Part shown: one piece after another, positions 55,235-64,000 of the stretch
Position numbering within the stretch: position 1 is the first letter of the stretch
Layout: each line of letters begins with the position of its first letter
Origin: Pinibacter soli
GTDB taxonomy: Bacteria; Bacteroidota; Bacteroidia; Chitinophagales; Chitinophagaceae
Reading direction: 5' to 3'
Assembly (NCBI RefSeq): GCF_029961145.1
Contig: NZ_JASBRG010000008.1
Location: 147,465-211,464, forward strand
DNA: 64,000 bases
Position numbers and translations under genes: made by a program
The notes under the pieces: model-generated
What the model was told of the DNA's origin: nothing
What the model saw: only the letters and a program-made list of their open reading frames with translations
Databases searched by the model: none

Positions 55235-56332
55235 ATGTCCAATTTTTATCCCCGCCGGAAATTTATTAGAAATGTTTCACTCGGCACGCTAGCATTAGTG
55301 CCTGGTATTTCTGCAATCGCAGCATACGCAAAAAGTAAAGACAAAAAATTAGGCGTAGCACTTGTGGGGCTTGGTAATTATAGTACGCATCAACTGGCGC
55401 CAGCTTTGCAACAATGCGAACATTGTTATCTCGCAGGCATTGTAACGGGTACACCAGCGAAGGAAAAAATATGGGCAGAAAAATACAGCATTCCGCAAAA
55501 AAATATTTACAACTATCAAAATTTCGATTCCATTGCAGATAACAAGGATATCGATATTGTATATGTTGTGCTGCCGGTTGCAATGCATAAAGAATATACA
55601 ATCAGAGCTGCCAGGGCCGGCAAACACGTTATTTGCGAGAAGCCAATGGCGGTAAGTGTTGCAGATTGCCGGGAAATGATTGATGCTTGTAAAAAAGCAA
55701 ACAAAATGCTATCGATCGGGTACCGTTTGCATTTTGAGCCATTCAATATGGAAATGATGCGGCTCGGACAGAAACGGGTTTTTGGAAATATAATAAAGAT
55801 AAACTCCAGCAACGGCTTTATATGGGGAGGGGATCCTAACGCGTGGCGCCTTAAGAAAGCTTTGGCCGGTGGCGGAGGATTGATGGACATGGGCGTATAC
55901 GTAATTCAGGGCGCAAGATATACAACAGGAGAGGAGCCACTTTCTGTAAGTGCAAGGGAAATAAAAACCAACCCAAATCTGTTTAAAGAAGTTGACGAAA
56001 CGGTTGTTTGGGAAATGAAATTTCCCGGCGGTGCCATTGCAAACTGTCGTTCAAGCTATAACGAGAATGCTAATTTCCTTCGTGCCGAAGCGCAGAAGGG
56101 TTGGTTTGAACTGTCGGAAGCTTATCGATACGGTGGAATGGTTGGTGCAACGACTAATGGCAGCATGAGCTTTTCCAACATTAATCAGCAAGCTGCACAA
56201 ATGGATGACTTTGCACAATGTATTATGCAAAACAAACCTACGCGGGTGCCAGGCGAAATGGGACTACAAGACATTAGAATCGTAGAAGCAATTTATAGAA
56301 GCATTGTAAGCGGGAAGGAAGAGCGTGTTTGA
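55235..56332 (+). CDS. Gfo/Idh/MocA family oxidoreductase with Tat signal
   Basis: 365 residues from the ATG at 55235, which gives a twin-arginine signal (RRKFIRNVSLGTLALVPG); an earlier start at 55178 would put this motif inside the protein. Rossmann NAD(P)-binding (VALVGLGNYSTHQLAP), EKPMAVSVADCREMIDACKK and the catalytic-type block GGGLMDMGVYVIQGARY follow, as in glucose-fructose oxidoreductases. Probably a periplasmic sugar oxidoreductase. A palindromic repeat begins right at its stop. Confidence 0.9.
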   Translation: MSNFYPRRKFIRNVSLGTLALVPGISAIAAYAKSKDKKLGVALVGLGNYSTHQLAPALQQCEHCYLAGIVTGTPAKEKIWAEKYSIPQKNIYNYQNFDSIADNKDIDIVYVVLPVAMHKEYTIRAARAGKHVICEKPMAVSVADCREMIDACKKANKMLSIGYRLHFEPFNMEMMRLGQKRVFGNIIKINSSNGFIWGGDPNAWRLKKALAGGGGLMDMGVYVIQGARYTTGEEPLSVSAREIKTNPNLFKEVDETVVWEMKFPGGAIANCRSSYNENANFLRAEAQKGWFELSEAYRYGGMVGATTNGSMSFSNINQQAAQMDDFAQCIMQNKPTRVPGEMGLQDIRIVEAIYRSIVSGKEERV

Positions 56333-56484
56333 ATTTGAAAATTTGAGGATTTGAAAATTTGAAAATGCATTCTGCGCATTCCGTATGAATTTTGCTCAAA
56401 CTTTTTTAAGCAGCATAATAGGAGAGAATCCTATTATAACAGTGTCCTAATTTTCAAATTTTCAAATCCTCAAATTTTCAAATT
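56333..56484. repeat. near-perfect inverted-repeat element (TTTGAAAA words), 152 bp
   Basis: Left arm 56333-56366 (AATTTGAAAATTTGAGGATT and on) and right arm 56449-56484 are reverse complements at almost every one of about 35 positions. The ~80-bp interior contains the small hairpin AATAGGA/TCCTATT. No gene is inside. It begins at the stop of the oxidoreductase and ends just after the stop of the giant subtilase, so it occupies the whole convergent gap. Confidence 0.8.
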
Positions 56485-56487
56485 AAT

Positions 56488-59400
56488 TTACTCTCTAACA
56501 ATTTTCTCCACTCTCGTACCTGCATCTGTAGTAATTACCAAAACGTACACGCCACTGCTGATGCCTGATATATAGAGTGTGTTTTGTTTACCTGAGGTTT
56601 TAGTAAACGTTAGTCTTTTACCCGTCATGTCTTTTAATTCAATCGACGAACAATTTGCCGATGTTTTGATGTACACCATGTTTCCCGTTGCGGGAATAGG
56701 ATAGATCGATACATCGAAATTGTTTTGATTATAGCTGATGGCACGGATCTGCGAATATGTGTATCGTCCATCGAGATCCGTCATTTTTAATCTGTAGTAG
56801 TTTTTACCGGTTGCCAGATTGTCGTCGACAAAACTATAATTGTTTATCACAGTACCATTGTTCTTTGCAGGCACGGCGCCAATTTGTTTGAACTGAATGC
56901 CATCCAAACTTTTTTCAATAATAAAAGACTGTGTATTGATTTCCTTTGTTGTTTGCCAGTTTAAAATGCCTTTCGCATTTTTTACATCAGCAGTGAATGC
57001 GAGTAAAGTTAGCGGCAAAGGAACATCATTGTTTGGTCCTCCATTGTTGATCCAGAATTCAGAAAATCTATCAACCTTGTATTCTGCATAATAGCCATTA
57101 TTATACGGCATCACCGTTACCTGCGAGTGTGGCAGAATAAATTTGAAAATGCCGGTACTTGAAATATTGTTGTCTAATGAACAATCCTCTTCCGTAGGCA
57201 AACCGCTGTATTGTGTTACGCCGCTTGAATACGGATCAACAATGGTAGTGCAGGTACTGCAGCCTGTCGCATTCATTAGTTTTTTTGATTCAGAATCGAG
57301 GAAATAAAAACGAACGCTAACGCTGTCTGTTGGTGCATTTTCAGGCGAGACAACAATATTTCTGTCCAGATAATATTGGCTCCTGGAAATTCTCACCAAT
57401 GTACCGGGATTAAAGAAAACTTTTGCAGTTGTGTTGCCAAGATTCTGACCGTGAGGATTGACCGATGCAACACGTTTGCCGGAGGCATCGTTAAAATCTA
57501 TCCATTGATTTCCGCTGACAACGTTGGTAGTGCCCGTTGTGAGATCCGGGCCGCTATAAATATCAGCTTTATCAAAAATGGTAACATCGTCAATGCCGAC
57601 TCCGTCAAATGTGGCTCCTGGATCACTGTTCATTACGAATCTTAAATGTAATCTTGAAGATTTGGGAAGATCATAGCTCGCTACGTGCCACGTAGTAAGA
57701 GACGGAATTTGCCAGATATTTTTGCTTGAGTTATTATACCAGTTTGTACCACTGTTGGGAACACCCAGCTTCGACCAGCTTGATCCGTCGATGCTGTATT
57801 CTACCCAATGAGCATCACAGTCGCAATTTTCCAGTTGGAAGATATGGCTAAATGAAAGCATTGGATTTGCCATGCCGCTCACATCAAAACAAGGTGAATA
57901 CAGATAAGACAATTCATTATCATTGTAGTTGCCAGTAAGATTCGTGGTCCATATTTTAGAACCGTTGGCTGCTTTATTGATAACAGGTTTTGATGGTGCG
58001 CCCCAGGCCCAGCTATTGTTTGAGCCATCTGAATACCAGTGGCCATCATTGTTTTCAAAACCCTCTACATACGGAAACGTGTTGATGAATGGAACTGTAT
58101 GGAAGTTAATAGTATGTAGTGTGTCATTGCCGGGATAATTATCCCCCGGATTTTTTACCCACGCTTTAATTGCATATTGCTGAAATGCAGATAGATCCGC
58201 GGTATGAACAAAAGTGTAAGTCATTTCTCCCGGAGGAACAGTTCCAATTATCTCAGTAGTTGTTGCGCCGTTTATGCTCATCGTAGCAGGAACATTTGAC
58301 AACGTTGTGCCTGTGTAATTTTTAAGATGTATGGAAACCGTTTCTGCGCTTCCAAATTGGCAAATGTTTGACGTGTCTGGCGCAACAAATGAGAGCACAC
58401 CAATATCATTTGACGATTTGGTAATGGTTACATCATCGAAAGAGTAGCCATCATCAATGTTGCCAGCGGGTGTAACGGAATTGGCAGACGTATAGCCTTG
58501 TGTCCCAAATCTTACCTGGAAGCTGCTGCTGACTTTTTGAGCTGCTGCAGTCAGCACTTCTGTAATGTTTGTGCTGATGGCAGGTTTGTAAATATCGAAA
58601 TCGCTGGCGTTTGCAGGTAAGGTATAAACGGGTAGCCAGGATGATGTATCACTTCCACGTATCCAAACCCGGTTGCCCGCAAGTGTAAAATCTACTCCAT
58701 GATTTTTATAAAAGAAATCGAGCCACAATTGATCCGCAAGGCTGTATGAAGATAAATTGAAAGTAAGGGTCAGACTATCTGTCGAAGCAAATGTGTTATA
58801 AATATACTGATCCATTGTAGCACAGCGGTTGCCAGATCTTGCAAAACCTGTATTCACAAAAGTTCTTAATCTTCCAAGAGATGAATTGGTATTGAAATCG
58901 CCGCGATCAAGCCCCTCAAGACCAAACTTTTTAGTCTGTACAGTTTGGCTTGCGCTTGTTTCAAAATCTTCTGTCAAAGAAGGAGAAAGCGTGACCGGAT
59001 CATTTGCCAATTGCTGAATGGTTGTTGTTAAAGTATCATCATTCGGGAATTGATCTCCGGCGTGCTTTATCCAGGTCTTAAACTGATAGGTGCCCGGTGC
59101 AGAGAAATCATAGGTTGAGGCAAATGCATAAATTGTTGTACCTCCGGCAGGAATAGTAACATTACTTGTTTCTGTAACGATAGGTCCCGAATTCACTTGG
59201 TACGATATATCATAGCTCGATGTGCCGGTAGTCACATCATCACCATTTCGTAAGCGAACCTGAATCGCATTACCCGGTTTTAACGCAGTTGAAGTAAACG
59301 CCCTGCCAGTTACCGGAGAGAGAATCGAATCCATCATTAAATTGTTATCGAGAATTGAAATGTCACATGGACCCGCTGAGGCATTCGCTGATTGAAGATA

Positions 59401-61788
59401 TGATCTCCGGCCAGCCACACCGTTAACAACGGGCTCGACAGCAAAATAATAAGTACTGTCTTTGTTCGCGCTCCAATAAATACTAGTGGCTGTGGTATTA
59501 AGAACATTCTGCAGAGTACTGCCTTTTAGCATATACAGATTGTAAGAGGTCGTGATCGGCGATAAGTTTGTCCAGGCTATTTGCAGCGTTCCTGCACAAA
59601 TGGAGTTCGCTGTCAGGCCGGGTTGAGGCAAGATTGTAAAATTGTTATCACTTATGTCGCTATAGCCTACATTGTTTCTCGTTACTCTGATAAGTGCCTT
59701 TGTAGAATGTATCGTTATGTCTGACGGAATGTTCCAATCCAGCAGTGTACTATCAGGGGCAACATCATTGCGAATGTTTATCCATGTGGTTCCATTGTCT
59801 AGCGAATAGTCTACACTAAATGTATTAACATCATTACCATAGTAACTCCATCTCAACTTTTCTGTGGTATTAGGTAAAAAGGTTTCGCCGCCGAAGGGAT
59901 ATTCAACTGTTACTGACGGCGGAATTATCTGGTATGCGACTACATAATTCTGAGGGCCGGTTGTAACGTTTGTGCCTGTAACATTTATTGTAAAATCTCC
60001 TGCGGCGGAATTATTGACTACAACTTGTTCTATGTTATTTAAATTATCAACGCCTTCAACTGCGGTTGCCGTAGGATTCGCCGGATTAGGAGTCAAAGGC
60101 CTGTGCAAGGTGCTGGAAGCATCGGTTACTGTGAGATCAAGATTGTTTATTAATGCACTTACAGCATTGGGCAATGCGGCTGGATCTGCCCAGTATAGCA
60201 TGATCTTTACCTGGGCGCCGGCTGGTATATTATTAATCGTTCGCGTTTGTACAGACCCGTTAGTAGCGGCGTTGATAAAATAGGTGTTGTTTTCCAAAGC
60301 CTCAACTGCCCTTCGTGCATTAAGGTTGCCGAAGCCGTAAGCGTAGTCGGGGCCTGCAAGACCTTTGTCTTCTGCTCCATTGCAAACAACTGCTTTAATG
60401 AGAGAAGCCTCTGGATTTGCGCCCCCGTGTAGTTGCCTGTATCGCTCGTATAATAGCGCCAGTGTTCCTGTTACCGTAGGTGATGACATGCTGGTACCTG
60501 TCAGTGTGCTGTAGCTGTTATTTGGATATGTTGATATGATCGCAGTGCCTCCCGCTACAATCTCTGGTTTCAATCGGCCATCGTCTACAGGTCCGCGACT
60601 TGATCCGGGGTTAATTTGATAATTGTTAATGTTGTCAATATTCCCGACCGTTAAAACGTTTTTGGCACATTGATACCCCGATTTGATAGTGCCGTAACTT
60701 CCCGGAAATGGGGCACACGTGAGCGTGCCATCGTTACCCGCTGCAAATACATGCAGAAGGTTTGGGTATGTGGCAAGTTGGTCATCAACATAATTGCTAA
60801 GAGCGTCATACGCACCGTCCCCCGGACAATTATTTGCTCCGGAAAAATAGGAGTTGTTGGTTACCACCATGTGATTGTCGGAAATATACACAGGCGCAAA
60901 AGCAATAATGTTGCTGAAATATTGATTTAACAGAGTGGCCTGGGGAGCCATTCCTTTATATCTTGGGTCAACTATGCCGCCTCCGCCAACTGTGCCGGAA
61001 ACGTGCGTTCCATGGAGCTCAGGGCCAGAGGGTGTTCTTACCAGGAGTCTGTTTTCGAAATCTATATGAGTATTTGGATTTGCATTGTCACCAATCCCAA
61101 CCGTTACGTTTTTGCCTGTAAGATTTCTTCCTGAAATAGACTGCAATGCATCGACCGATTGTGCTGCCCGGTTGTTGTAATTAAGCGGAACATCCTTTAA
61201 CGTTTGCGATCCTATATAATTTACGAAGGGTAGTGCCGCTATTTTTTGAATGATTTCAGAAGAAGCTTTTACGAATACGGTATTGCCCGGCTTCAGATCA
61301 GTATTGGCAATGGTTGCGCCGGCCTGTTTTAACTGTTCAACCACCTCCTCTTTTTTTAAAGAGCCGAAAAACATTACAGCTACGAAATTATTTGGCTCAT
61401 GTAAAACAGATTCATCGTTTAGCTTGCTGTCTATTTTTATGTCGGCCGGAATATTGTAAACGCCTGTTACATTTGGTGGAAGAGATGCAATACTTGTGTT
61501 TCTTATTTCTGCGAGATATGAATTAACGCCTATCGGTGTTTGCAACAAAATTCCCTTTGTTTGCAGCTCCTTCCTGGTTTCTGCATCAGGAACTTTATTA
61601 AATTGAACGATTGTGTAAAGATTATTTTGAAAGGAAATGTTTTGCTGATAGCGGTTCAAAAACTTTTGCTTAAGCAGATTTTCGCTTGTTTTAACAGAGC
61701 CATTCTTCAAGCGGATTTTATCCTGAGCGTAAAATTTATTACTTGTAAAAGCCAACAATACGGTTAAAAACAAAATGATTCTTTTCAT
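56488..61788 (-). CDS. giant S8 subtilase with T9SS C-terminal sorting domain
   Basis: 1766 residues. Signal peptide (MKRIILFLTVLLAFTSNKFYAQ), then an inhibitor/prodomain-like part, then a subtilase catalytic domain with Asp234 (GIGDNAN), His259 (HGTHVSG) and Ser433 (GTSMSSP). Downstream are several Ig/Fn3-like and jelly-roll modules (repeats of GTYQFKTWIKHAGDQFPNDD type, and a WYNNSSKNIWQIP region). The C-terminal about 75 residues (VSIYPIPATGNMVYIKT to VEKIVRE) are a T9SS type A sorting domain, so the enzyme is exported and probably surface-bound. It is probably an extracellular protease for nutrient or glycoprotein breakdown. Confidence 0.93.
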   Translation of the reverse strand: MKRIILFLTVLLAFTSNKFYAQDKIRLKNGSVKTSENLLKQKFLNRYQQNISFQNNLYTIVQFNKVPDAETRKELQTKGILLQTPIGVNSYLAEIRNTSIASLPPNVTGVYNIPADIKIDSKLNDESVLHEPNNFVAVMFFGSLKKEEVVEQLKQAGATIANTDLKPGNTVFVKASSEIIQKIAALPFVNYIGSQTLKDVPLNYNNRAAQSVDALQSISGRNLTGKNVTVGIGDNANPNTHIDFENRLLVRTPSGPELHGTHVSGTVGGGGIVDPRYKGMAPQATLLNQYFSNIIAFAPVYISDNHMVVTNNSYFSGANNCPGDGAYDALSNYVDDQLATYPNLLHVFAAGNDGTLTCAPFPGSYGTIKSGYQCAKNVLTVGNIDNINNYQINPGSSRGPVDDGRLKPEIVAGGTAIISTYPNNSYSTLTGTSMSSPTVTGTLALLYERYRQLHGGANPEASLIKAVVCNGAEDKGLAGPDYAYGFGNLNARRAVEALENNTYFINAATNGSVQTRTINNIPAGAQVKIMLYWADPAALPNAVSALINNLDLTVTDASSTLHRPLTPNPANPTATAVEGVDNLNNIEQVVVNNSAAGDFTINVTGTNVTTGPQNYVVAYQIIPPSVTVEYPFGGETFLPNTTEKLRWSYYGNDVNTFSVDYSLDNGTTWINIRNDVAPDSTLLDWNIPSDITIHSTKALIRVTRNNVGYSDISDNNFTILPQPGLTANSICAGTLQIAWTNLSPITTSYNLYMLKGSTLQNVLNTTATSIYWSANKDSTYYFAVEPVVNGVAGRRSYLQSANASAGPCDISILDNNLMMDSILSPVTGRAFTSTALKPGNAIQVRLRNGDDVTTGTSSYDISYQVNSGPIVTETSNVTIPAGGTTIYAFASTYDFSAPGTYQFKTWIKHAGDQFPNDDTLTTTIQQLANDPVTLSPSLTEDFETSASQTVQTKKFGLEGLDRGDFNTNSSLGRLRTFVNTGFARSGNRCATMDQYIYNTFASTDSLTLTFNLSSYSLADQLWLDFFYKNHGVDFTLAGNRVWIRGSDTSSWLPVYTLPANASDFDIYKPAISTNITEVLTAAAQKVSSSFQVRFGTQGYTSANSVTPAGNIDDGYSFDDVTITKSSNDIGVLSFVAPDTSNICQFGSAETVSIHLKNYTGTTLSNVPATMSINGATTTEIIGTVPPGEMTYTFVHTADLSAFQQYAIKAWVKNPGDNYPGNDTLHTINFHTVPFINTFPYVEGFENNDGHWYSDGSNNSWAWGAPSKPVINKAANGSKIWTTNLTGNYNDNELSYLYSPCFDVSGMANPMLSFSHIFQLENCDCDAHWVEYSIDGSSWSKLGVPNSGTNWYNNSSKNIWQIPSLTTWHVASYDLPKSSRLHLRFVMNSDPGATFDGVGIDDVTIFDKADIYSGPDLTTGTTNVVSGNQWIDFNDASGKRVASVNPHGQNLGNTTAKVFFNPGTLVRISRSQYYLDRNIVVSPENAPTDSVSVRFYFLDSESKKLMNATGCSTCTTIVDPYSSGVTQYSGLPTEEDCSLDNNISSTGIFKFILPHSQVTVMPYNNGYYAEYKVDRFSEFWINNGGPNNDVPLPLTLLAFTADVKNAKGILNWQTTKEINTQSFIIEKSLDGIQFKQIGAVPAKNNGTVINNYSFVDDNLATGKNYYRLKMTDLDGRYTYSQIRAISYNQNNFDVSIYPIPATGNMVYIKTSANCSSIELKDMTGKRLTFTKTSGKQNTLYISGISSGVYVLVITTDAGTRVEKIVRE

Positions 61789-62084
61789 TCGTAAGCACTT
61801 GTGTTAAAAAGACAACTTTTTAATGTTTCGGTTGCATCATATCAGACTGTTATAAAGGTATTTCAAAAATGACATTTCCTAACATAAAAAAGCCGGTAGT
61901 TGACTTCTTATTACTCGTTTAGCACCCAATCGATTGCTGTTAATGCTTAAAACTGCCACGGATTTTTTCCATAGCCAACAGCATTTATTTACGCAGCTTT
62001 TCAGTTATTCAGTTACTCAGTTATTCAGTCGTTGTAAAAAATCAGCGCAAATCAGTCCAATCAGCGTCATCTGCGTGCTCCCTC
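61789..62084. other. gap between the subtilase and pbpC, with repeat words
   Basis: 296 bp without a supported gene. 61996-62024 repeats CAGTTATTCAGTTACTC words, the same words as at 5257-5284. 62038-62075 has an AATCAGCG/AAATCAGTC series (TCAGCGTCATCTGCGTGC) of a form often seen between genes in this phylum. A plus-strand frame of 81 codons at 61934-62179 covers these repeats and is rejected. Confidence 0.45.
61996..62024. repeat. iterated CAGTTATT/CAGTTACT words before pbpC
   Basis: Four near-copies of CAGTTATT/CAGTTACT in tandem. The same words, in an inverted pair, stand in front of the Rrf2 gene at 5212-5284, about 57 kb away. Confidence 0.5.
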
Positions 62085-64000
62085 TTACAAACTCACGTAC
62101 TTCACTTTTATCCAGATATCCCTGTTTCTTCCTTTATCATCTGTACAAGAAATCTTCACTGGTCCTTCTTCCGGGATAAAAAATATCTTGCTCTTTGCGT
62201 CTGTTGCCTTATAAAATTTGTTGTTGATATACCAGTAAACCCGGCTCACATCGTTTCCAGTATTGCAAGCCAATTGCAGCGGTTCAGGGTCTTTCCGGTT
62301 AATAAAGTATTCTGCATTGTTTGAGGGCGAAACAATTGCCGGAGAACCCTCTTTAAATATCTTCTCACAGTTGGGATTGTGCGGCGGAATTTTCTCGTAG
62401 GTAATCTTACGCTCAGTCATCCATGCTTGCATATCTGCTCCAATAATTTTGTACAACTTCTTTTTGTAGCCAACCTCCGGCATACACATTTTGCAATACG
62501 ATATTTTTTCGTCCGCAGACACCATCACCTCTTGCATATGGTTACAGGTTTGCGTAGAAGATGTAAGCGGAATGAAATAATCCGTAACAAGGTTTGTACA
62601 ATGGTCGCCCGGCGGCAAGCCCGTTTCCGAGCAAACCATCCTTATATCGCAATCTTTCGGTTGACGGAACCAGTCTTTGTCACTATCGTAATCTATTGTA
62701 TTGAAAATCTTGAAAAGTAGTGGAGTGGCAACATTGGCCCCGCTAAGATCAGGAACACCAACTCCCGAAAAGTTTCCTACCCAAATGCCAACCGTAAAAT
62801 GTTTATTATAGCCAATGCTCCATGCATCCCGCCTACCATACGAAGTGCCAGTTTTCCAGGCAATCTTCGGCATCTTTTCCGTGCTTTGCCAGTTAAGTGG
62901 AAAATCCGGGCGATTCACTTTCGATAAAATCTCATTGATCATAAACGTAGAAGCAGGGCTTAAAACAGTTTCAACCTTTTTGTTGGAAGATTTTTTATCC
63001 GTCTTTTTTTTCGATTTGTCTGCATCGTATTGAACGTAGTCAGGCGCAACAAATTTTCCATCGTTGGCAAACAGAGAAAACAAGGCAGTAAGTTCTTCCA
63101 AAGAAGCACCGCATCCGCCCAGGATAAGCGATAGTCCAAGTTTTCGCTGGTCTTTCCTTATCTGCATAAAATTGCATGACGACAATTGCTGAACAAATTT
63201 ATCCTTGCCCAACATCCGCAAACTCTTAACCGCAGGAATATTCAGCGAATGTTCCAACGCATATTGCATCGTCACATAACCGTTAAATTGCTTGTCGTAG
63301 TTTTCAGGAGCATAGCCGTCATAATTTACAGCTACATCTGTCAGCGTCATTTTAGGCGTCATCAAACCCGCATCCAGGCACATTCCGTAGAGCAGGGGTT
63401 TTAGAGTACTTCCCGGCTGTCGAATAGCAGCCGCACCATTTACTTGTCCGCCATCTGTTGTGTCGCTAAAATTTGCGGAGCCGACGTAAGTAACCACCCG
63501 ATGCGTTTCATTATTAATAACAATAACAGCAGCGTTATGAATGTTTTTGAAAGACAATGTTCTTACGTAGTCTTGAACAAGTTTTTCAGACTTCAGCTGC
63601 ATATTCAGGTTAATGTAAGAATGGATATTGTCGCCACCTTGTTTCTTCAGCTTGTAAGCCAGCTGTGGCGCAAGCTTGGGCACAGATGTTCGCGTGGCGG
63701 TAAGTGGCTCCTCCAATGCATCTTTGATTGCTTTCTCCGTAAAAACTTTGTCTTCCGCAAAGCGATGCAGCCACTTGTTTCTTTCGACAATGATCTTATC
63801 GTTATTTTTTCCAATCACCAAAGTAGAAGGTCGATTCGGGATAATAGAAAGCGCCGTGATTTCCGCTAGGGAAAGGTGATCCGGATTTTTCTGGAAATAA
63901 AGAATGGACGCCGATTTTACTCCCTCAATATTGCTGCCGTAGGGAACAAGGTTCAAATACATTTGCAGAATTTCATCCTTGCTGTACTTCATTTCGAGCT
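62085..64000 (-). CDS. pbpC: penicillin-binding protein 1C (C-terminal part; N-terminus lies outside the window)
   Basis: Bifunctional peptidoglycan synthase, partial: the frame is open to the last base and the first ATG at 63992 is internal, because LEMKYSKDEILQMYLN matches the middle of the transglycosylase domain. The transpeptidase domain has the active-site Ser in GSTLK (codon 63408-63410), SLN further on, and KTGTSYG (62847-62855 region). The C-terminal part (SETGLPPGDHCTNLV, SPSNNAEYFINRKDPEPLQL) is the BiPBP_C domain found in PBP1C. It is an inner-membrane enzyme acting in the periplasm. Confidence 0.95.
   Translation of the reverse strand, partial: LEMKYSKDEILQMYLNLVPYGSNIEGVKSASILYFQKNPDHLSLAEITALSIIPNRPSTLVIGKNNDKIIVERNKWLHRFAEDKVFTEKAIKDALEEPLTATRTSVPKLAPQLAYKLKKQGGDNIHSYINLNMQLKSEKLVQDYVRTLSFKNIHNAAVIVINNETHRVVTYVGSANFSDTTDGGQVNGAAAIRQPGSTLKPLLYGMCLDAGLMTPKMTLTDVAVNYDGYAPENYDKQFNGYVTMQYALEHSLNIPAVKSLRMLGKDKFVQQLSSCNFMQIRKDQRKLGLSLILGGCGASLEELTALFSLFANDGKFVAPDYVQYDADKSKKKTDKKSSNKKVETVLSPASTFMINEILSKVNRPDFPLNWQSTEKMPKIAWKTGTSYGRRDAWSIGYNKHFTVGIWVGNFSGVGVPDLSGANVATPLLFKIFNTIDYDSDKDWFRQPKDCDIRMVCSETGLPPGDHCTNLVTDYFIPLTSSTQTCNHMQEVMVSADEKISYCKMCMPEVGYKKKLYKIIGADMQAWMTERKITYEKIPPHNPNCEKIFKEGSPAIVSPSNNAEYFINRKDPEPLQLACNTGNDVSRVYWYINNKFYKATDAKSKIFFIPEEGPVKISCTDDKGRNRDIWIKVKYVSL

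Noticed and set aside
56333-56484. CRISPR-like repeat
   Set aside because: The repeat units are not separated by unique spacers of even length; it is an inverted repeat with word structure.
61934-62179. 81-codon plus-strand frame before pbpC
   Set aside because: It runs through the word repeats and into the 3' end of pbpC; no support for coding.

Overview
The window comes from a low-to-mid GC member of the Bacteroidota, most likely the Chitinophagaceae (inferred from gene content, not from a marker gene). The signs are two SusC/SusD pairs, numerous lipoproteins with a Cys lipobox, a giant subtilase ending in a type IX secretion (T9SS) sorting domain, FAS1, DUF5007 and DUF5008-like PUL lipoproteins, and weak ribosome binding sites.

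Layout. 1-5779: the end of sufB, then sufC, sufD, sufS, sufE, a MIP18/DUF59 protein and an Rrf2 repressor, a complete SUF iron-sulfur assembly operon. Its gaps are filled with iterated-word and inverted repeats. 5807-5900: a small element with IS-like inverted ends. 6202-9741: a porin, a DASS/SLC13 anion symporter and a membrane protein. 9940-15699: a four-gene module of unknown role (a membrane protein, a GH25 muramidase with an SH3-like N-terminus, a degenerate SH3-subtilase, and a large outer-membrane protein). 15873-19853: three AraC regulators, two of them tandem paralogues with a conserved upstream element. 20123-21732: a small membrane protein, a four-helix-bundle (IVP/Avd-like) protein and a periplasmic coiled-coil protein.

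22011-49336: a large polysaccharide/glycoprotein utilisation locus. A LacI regulator is divergent from SusC-SusD-FAS1-DUF5007, then SusC-SusD-FAS1-DUF5008, two LamG lipoproteins with a degenerate phosphatase-like domain, an M60-type (mucinase-like) metallopeptidase with a discoidin domain, a DUF3472 protein, a NAGPA-type phosphodiester glycosidase, a metallophosphoesterase and a GH2 glycosidase. The set suggests attack on a glycoprotein or phosphodiester-bearing glycan.

49484-52719: a small membrane protein, then four minus-strand hypothetical genes bounded by long imperfect palindromes that resemble integron attC sites, next to tRNA-Asp, with no integrase in view. 53156-64000: accA, dapA, a Tat-type Gfo/Idh/MocA oxidoreductase, a 152-bp near-perfect inverted-repeat element, the 1766-residue T9SS subtilase and the C-terminal part of pbpC, which runs off the window.

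The best candidates for undescribed biology are the attC-like cassette array (49963-52719), the muramidase/subtilase module (9940-15699) and the phosphodiester-themed PUL with two pseudo-phosphatases.
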